Source: Batillaria attramentaria | Taxonomy: Eukaryota > Mollusca > Gastropoda > Batillariidae | Length of the DNA: 64,000 nt | Assembly (NCBI GenBank): GCA_018292915.2 | Contig: JACVVK020000533.1 | Location: 199,001-263,000 of the forward strand | Direction of reading: 5' to 3' | Shown here: positions 59,299-64,000 of the stretch, in pieces | How positions within the stretch are numbered: position 1 is the stretch's first letter | Layout: every line of letters starts with the position of its first letter | Program-made: the position numbers and the translations under genes | The notes under the pieces: model-generated | Databases searched by the model: none | Told to the model about the DNA's origin: nothing | What the model saw: only the letters and a program-made list of their open reading frames with translations

Positions 59299-61810
59299 CT
59301 GTCAAAAAAACACAGCATGCTTTTACAACATTTGCATTATGCACTGGGCATAAACAAAAGTTCACTGTGTAGGAACAGCTGTTGGTGTGGAAGTTTCTGC
59401 AAGCGGATTTTGTTTTCCCCACCGGATTCAATTAATAAAAACGCTGACAGAAAACTGATGCAGCAGTTGTATGAACTGTCGGAACGAACATCGTGATAAA
59501 CTTTTTTGACAATATCCCAGATTCAGACTGTGGTTGTCACAAAAATGTGACAACAAAAATATGATGGGATGAAACAGAAGGAACGTCATAATGAACACTG
59601 AACAGAATAGTGGAACAGAATGTAACAGACAAATCAAAACAGATGTCACAATTTTGCACTTAGTGAGTATGTCCACGTTAAGTGATGACAGATTTCTGTG
59701 TCAATGTTTTGTCCAGTCCATTTGAAGTCCACAAATAAGATCAAAGAAAATAAATACGTTCAACTTAAATTGTACACATTTGGCAGATGATACTCAGGCT
59801 GAGAGCAGCTATGTGTTTAAGAACTGATTAGAATGAGAGGTTCATGTACCAGTGACAAACATTAGGTACATGTATTTCAATTCATAATTAGCAATGACAA
59901 CTGTTTTATTAACTGGTCCTCTAGCTTGGACTGCCAAATGACCATTTTGAACAGAAATTAAAATAAAACAAATGCACAAGAAAATAAGCTTTCAAAACTT
60001 CAAAATTAAATCAAATTAGATTAAATGGAGGTATGTACTGTACACTGAAGTCAACGAAAGGCGGTGAGTAAAAAGGAACTGAGGATGACAAGAAAGCTCC
60101 GACAACAAAAATCAAATGGTTAAGGAGATACGTGCAAAGTGAATGAATAACTAATAAACGCATGAGGTACACTAAAGAAGTGCATGCTCATGCAAACCTT
60201 GTACATGTTATAAAAAAAAAAGAAAAAAAAAAGGAGAAAGCACTATCAGGGCTCACATTGTAGGAAGAAAAGAAATTTGCCAGAATCATTAAAGTATCAT
60301 TCAAACCCTCCAATTAACCTAAAACTCTGGTAACCATCCTACCAACCTCTTGCTCCCATCCTCCCCCCCCCCCCCCCAAAAAAAAATAAAAAAAAATTGC
60401 GTGCATGTTAAGTTCGTGGCTTTTGAGAAATGTATTTGCAAATTTCTGTTACTTCAAACTAGGAGCCCTGCGCCACAAAATTTGTACAGGGAGGGGGAAA
60501 CTGGAATATAAAAAAAAAAAAAAAAAACTAGAGAAAAATCAATGAATGCGAGGGTATCATACAAGTTATTTTTCTGAAGCATTAACCATAAAATGGAGTG
60601 TAACAAGGAAACCTGCCCACATGGTGTCTTCATATTCCAACAGTTTTCACGGCAAATGGGCAATGAAAGCTAGCTAGGACAGTGAACGAAAAACACCACA
60701 TGATGTTCACTTCACCAAAGCATGACATTGTCATCTTTGGCACGTTTCTCTTCAGATCTCTCTTGGAAATCGGACTTCTTGGTGTTAACAAGTGCATGCA
60801 TACCTAAGTATTTTTGTTGATATGGTCAGCGAAAATGAACTCATTCTTTTGACAAAAGGAAACTGTGGTATGCTCTAAAGATATCATGCAGGCCAGCTCT
60901 GAAAGAACAAAAAGTCCGAATGTGAGTTTGGGTACTTTGGATTTCCCATCTCCAACTCACACATATCCATGCACACACCCCTCCTTCCATGCTCATGTGA
61001 ACCACATACAAAAAGACCACTTCTGCCCAACAACCAAACCACTCAATGCAAATGAACAAACCAGTAAATAACCAAATAAATATAAAAATGAAAAGAAGAC
61101 AAAATTGAAGACATGCACAACCTTTTAGCCACGCACATCCCCACCAGTTTACACATTACAAGAGAGGAGGGGGGGGGGGAACTCAAGAGAAACACACTTG
61201 AACTCAGTGACAGATAACATGACCTATCGATTATCTTGCCCCCGAATCTAAATCCCTTCATTCTCACTAAATCACTCTTTCTCAAGCTGTGAACACATGC
61301 TCGCGTGTCTAGAAAGGAAAACAGTGTCACGAACGAAACTCTTGCGGATCAGTTCGAGCATTTGCCCCTTCATCTAGGACTCTTGGAAGAAGTTTATGGC
61401 CTTATGCGTCATTGGGTTTAGACGAACACAGTAGAACCATACAATCTGACTATGTATGGGGGACTTGGAAGAGAAGCACTATGGAAGATTTAGCCAAGAA
61501 TATCTATACTGCCGATTTAACTGGGACCAGAAACAAAATTTACAGGAGGAAAAATCCCAAAACCTGCGGAGACCTCAAACTGTTTTCATACTGACAATGC
61601 AGGTGCCTCTAAAACCACTCCCACTGTGATACTGGTATTTAAAAAAAAAACACACACACACAAAAAAACAAAACAAGACAAAGGGCACCGTGAAATTCAC
61701 CATGAAATGGAAGTACTGTTGCAGAAAACTTGGACCTATGGGGGATCACAGGAGCATACATACACAACAGCACAACTTCAGCACCTTCAGCACTCAGTCA
61801 AACTGCACAC

Positions 61811-61855
<45 letters not shown>

Positions 61856-62290
61856 ACACACACACACACACACCAAAAACTACACTGCTTGAACTATCAC
61901 TCGTTACAACTACTAAGTGACAAAAACTACAAGAGTCACACACAAGAAATGACTAAAACTATTCTCAGCGCTGGTGATTTTGGATAGTCGCAACACACGT
62001 GCTTCAAATATCTACAACACCACAAAGAAGAATTTGCTTGGTTCTCTCCTGCAATGAAGCTGCAATGATGCCACACTGTAGCACCAGAACGACGTGCATC
62101 ACTTGGCAGTCTGTACACTATACAACCTTGACAACTAACTCTGCTACGCTGCGGAAAAAGTAGTTTGTTAAAAGCAAAAAACCTGGAACAAGCCAAAGCC
62201 AAAGCAAAATGTTTTTGGCGACGAAGCAGAAAACCGAAAACTGTAAAAACGAGTTATTTTCATCTCGATCTCCAGCGAAATAAATTTCAC
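59299..62290 (-). other. 3.0-kb intron between exons 1 and 2
   Basis: AT-rich with CA runs and a C/A homopolymer junction near 60.37 kb. No exon seen. Confidence 0.65.
61811..61873 (+). repeat. (CA)n microsatellite
   Basis: CA run with two GCA interruptions in the intron between exons 1 and 2. Confidence 0.96.
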
Positions 62291-62611
62291 CTCCTGACGA
62301 CACATAACATGTTGGAAGTCACCATCGAGGCTAGCTTCCACGGTGGGGGATCTCTCTTCAGCAATTTTGTTAACTTGTGCATCGAACATCGCCACCGCGG
62401 TCAGGGTTTCTTGGTCCGTCTCATCTTCCACGACCACAGTTTCCTCGACCTCCTTCTCAACTTCCACAGCCTCTGTTTCAACTTCCCCTGTGTCATCTTC
62501 CCGTGGAGTTTCAGCTGGAGGCGTTTCTGCTCGCTCCGTTTCAACAGATATTTCTGAGCGAGTGACTGCGGCTTGCACCAGTGCTACATTTTGCACGGTT
62601 TCTTTTTCATT
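62291..62611 (-). CDS. Filamin-like exon 1 of window: acidic linker and start of Ig-FLN 1
   Basis: 107 codons, phase 0 to 0, with a good acceptor (CTCACTTTCAG) and donor (GAG|GTGAAA). The first ~80 residues are very rich in E, T and V with the run EVEKEVEETVVVEDETDQE, so it is probably a flexible acidic linker between the actin-binding region and the rod. The last ~20 residues (SPTVEAS...HVMCRQE) match the first strand of a filamin repeat and run straight into the next exon, which supports the assignment. The acidic stretch has no repeat-like neighbours and could be alternatively spliced, since the exon is symmetric. Confidence 0.75.
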
Positions 62612-63372
62612 CTGAAAGTGAGTTAAACAGCTAACCAGATGAATACCTGCCATCTACGAAAACAAAGCTAACCCCCCAAAAACATGAACGCACACAGTCG
62701 TTGGAAGGATGGAGGAAGAGAAGTAACAGGTAAATGCATAGACAGCGAACGACACCGCATGCTTGGAATAAATATGCAAACAAAAGATAAATTCAACTGA
62801 GGGGTGTGTATCAGGGAATTTTGGCACCGCTGCATTTTGAGAGTACATGTACCACAGCAGAAGTAGACACAGTGTGGCAGATTGAGCAATTCTCAAAACT
62901 GAGCTACGCCAAAACTCCATGAGAACACTGAAATGCTGCTTCGGAAGACTTATAAGGATGCCTTACACAGTTCACCTTCAGCATATCTCACTTTAGCAAA
63001 CTTGGCTCCCAGAACAAAAAACAAAAATCTTTCACAAACAAAGTGATTACCTTCAGATCAAATCAAGGGAACACCAGAAGAATGTGAACCTGAATATTGC
63101 AATCTTTTTTCTTTTCTCTTCACCAACAAGACCCAGTACTGAAGGTGAACGGCAGTATCTGGTACAGGTGTATACAGAACATGCAACATCTAGTAATACT
63201 TTTGTTATATTTCATGCACATAAATCACATGTGTAATACAAGAACCAGTAAAGAAGAACTAGTCATGAGCTGCTACGGCTCAAAGTTCACGTGAGTGGCA
63301 AGCTTTCCTGTGTTGCTAGATCCCACTTCCAGTTATCACAAGAACTGGAGTTTATAGCGGTCAAGCATGACT
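62612..63372 (-). other. Probable intron upstream of exon 1 of the window
   Basis: No coding signal seen. The exons for the actin-binding domain should lie beyond the right edge. Confidence 0.5.
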
Positions 63373-63385
63373 CTGAGACCAGAGG

Positions 63386-63558
63386 GGGAGCCGGGGTGGC
63401 GGAATGGTAGAGCGTTGGACTTCTAATGCTCGGGTCGTGTGTTCATATCCCGGCTGGGGCCAAATATTTGTGCTGGCTTTTTCATCGTTGCTCCATCTTT
63501 GATATCACCCTATGTGGTGGAAAAGGACGTTAAACCCCCAAGCACCCAAGCACCCACC
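63386..63558 (+). mobile_element. SINE family A, copy 4, with target-site duplication
   Basis: Best preserved copy: GGCGGAATGGTAGAGCG, body CCAAATATTTGTGCTGGC and tail GTTAAACCCCCAAGCACCC. Flanked by perfect 13-bp direct repeats CTGAGACCAGAGG (63373-63385 and 63559-63571), so it was inserted fairly recently. Confidence 0.9.
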
Positions 63559-63639
63559 CTGAGACCAGAGGCAAGAGCCACCAAATGGTGTGGTCAGTCG
63601 TAACTAAGCCACGCTGAGTGCATGACCAGCAGGTCTGTG

Positions 63640-64000
63640 ACTGTTCTGAGGCCATTACATGACTGCACTCCTGTCAATCAAAGGGACAAACTCCCCAGAA
63701 TTGAGCCAATCGCGTCCCACTGCTTAATGAGCACATCACATGGTATGGTCTGGCATACTTTCTTTCTTTCTCCACTATGAAGAGGGAAGCACGTGCAGTT
63801 TGATATGACTGAAACGTGGAAAGAAAGCACGAGTCTACTGATGTCATTTGAAGAAAAAGACCATTACATCGGTCTCTTCCATCTTGAAATCGCCCCTTTT
63901 CTCCTAAAATGACGTCACAGGCGTACTGTGTTTTGCCAATACCAGGCAGAGTTAAAGGGTGGGGCTTTGGTCTTGAAGTTACTGAGCGGAGTCACTTATT
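63640..64000 (+). repeat. Second copy of the ~408-bp repeat, cut by the window edge
   Basis: Matches 410-757 throughout, for example CAGAATTGAGCCAATCGCGT against CAGAATTCAGCCAATCGCGT and GTACTGTGTTTTGCCAATA. Same orientation as the first copy. Confidence 0.8.

Larger units (their letters stand above)
21299..62611 (-). other. Filamin-like gene, 33 exons, 5' end outside window
   Basis: This entry is the gene span; the exons are listed separately. Filamins are cytoplasmic actin cross-linkers built from N-terminal calponin-homology domains and a rod of ~95-residue Ig-like (Ig-FLN) repeats. The exons show the family signatures again and again: G-S-P-[FYW] at the domain end, D-[PAS]-[SA]-x-V at the next domain start, V-D-A-S-x-A-G-x-G in strand C/D, and F/Y-T/V-P-x-x-x-G before strand F. 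All 33 exons have AG acceptors and GT donors and join in phase to 4896 bp (1631 codons plus stop), with 16 complete domains and a 17th incomplete one. The actin-binding domains are not in the window. No typical filamin hinge was noticed. The VDAS-AG-G style may fit the jitterbug-type filamins better than canonical filamin/cheerio, but I cannot decide orthology by eye. Confidence 0.9.

Overview
The window looks like animal nuclear DNA, most likely from a mollusc and perhaps a marine gastropod. The species is inferred only from style: long AT-rich introns, very abundant CA/TG microsatellites, and tRNA-derived SINEs and degraded LINE tails between small GT-AG exons. No prokaryotic operons, tRNA genes, rRNA genes or CRISPR arrays were found.

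The main gene runs right to left (minus strand), from at least 62.6 kb to 21.3 kb. It is a filamin-family actin cross-linking protein. I assembled 33 exons from GT-AG sites and phase agreement. They join in one open frame of 1631 codons plus a stop (about 41 kb of genomic DNA). The assembled part has an acidic linker followed by 16 complete Ig-like filamin (Ig-FLN) domains and an incomplete 17th. The actin-binding CH domains expected in this family must lie beyond 64 kb. From 54.4 kb to 21.3 kb the exons form a repeating four-exon cassette of about 147, 84, 138 and 174 bp that encodes two domains; there are seven cassettes. The last exon either reads through to a stop at 21.3 kb or splices onward from a perfect donor site.

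Further left, 6.39-9.35 kb (minus strand) holds an uninterrupted 986-codon frame. It encodes a serine-rich, probably disordered protein with a polyproline run, a short helical segment, a 9-residue minisatellite and three copies of a VELP-containing motif. I do not recognise the family. It could be a separate gene downstream of the filamin gene or an alternative last exon of it. Its last codons and stop lie in a dispersed repeat, and an exact 147-bp copy of part of it sits 1.7 kb away.

The rest is repeat-rich. It includes a 17-copy-scale spread of microsatellites, three tRNA-derived SINE families, four LINE 3' ends (all antisense to the filamin gene), and small inverted-repeat elements flanked by TTAA. 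Among these is a perfect 94-bp palindrome. There are also tandem arrays: a 304-bp dimeric repeat, a ~104-bp array built from a SINE tail, and a 133-bp duplication. The region 9.4-21.3 kb and the first 4.8 kb hold no gene I can support.
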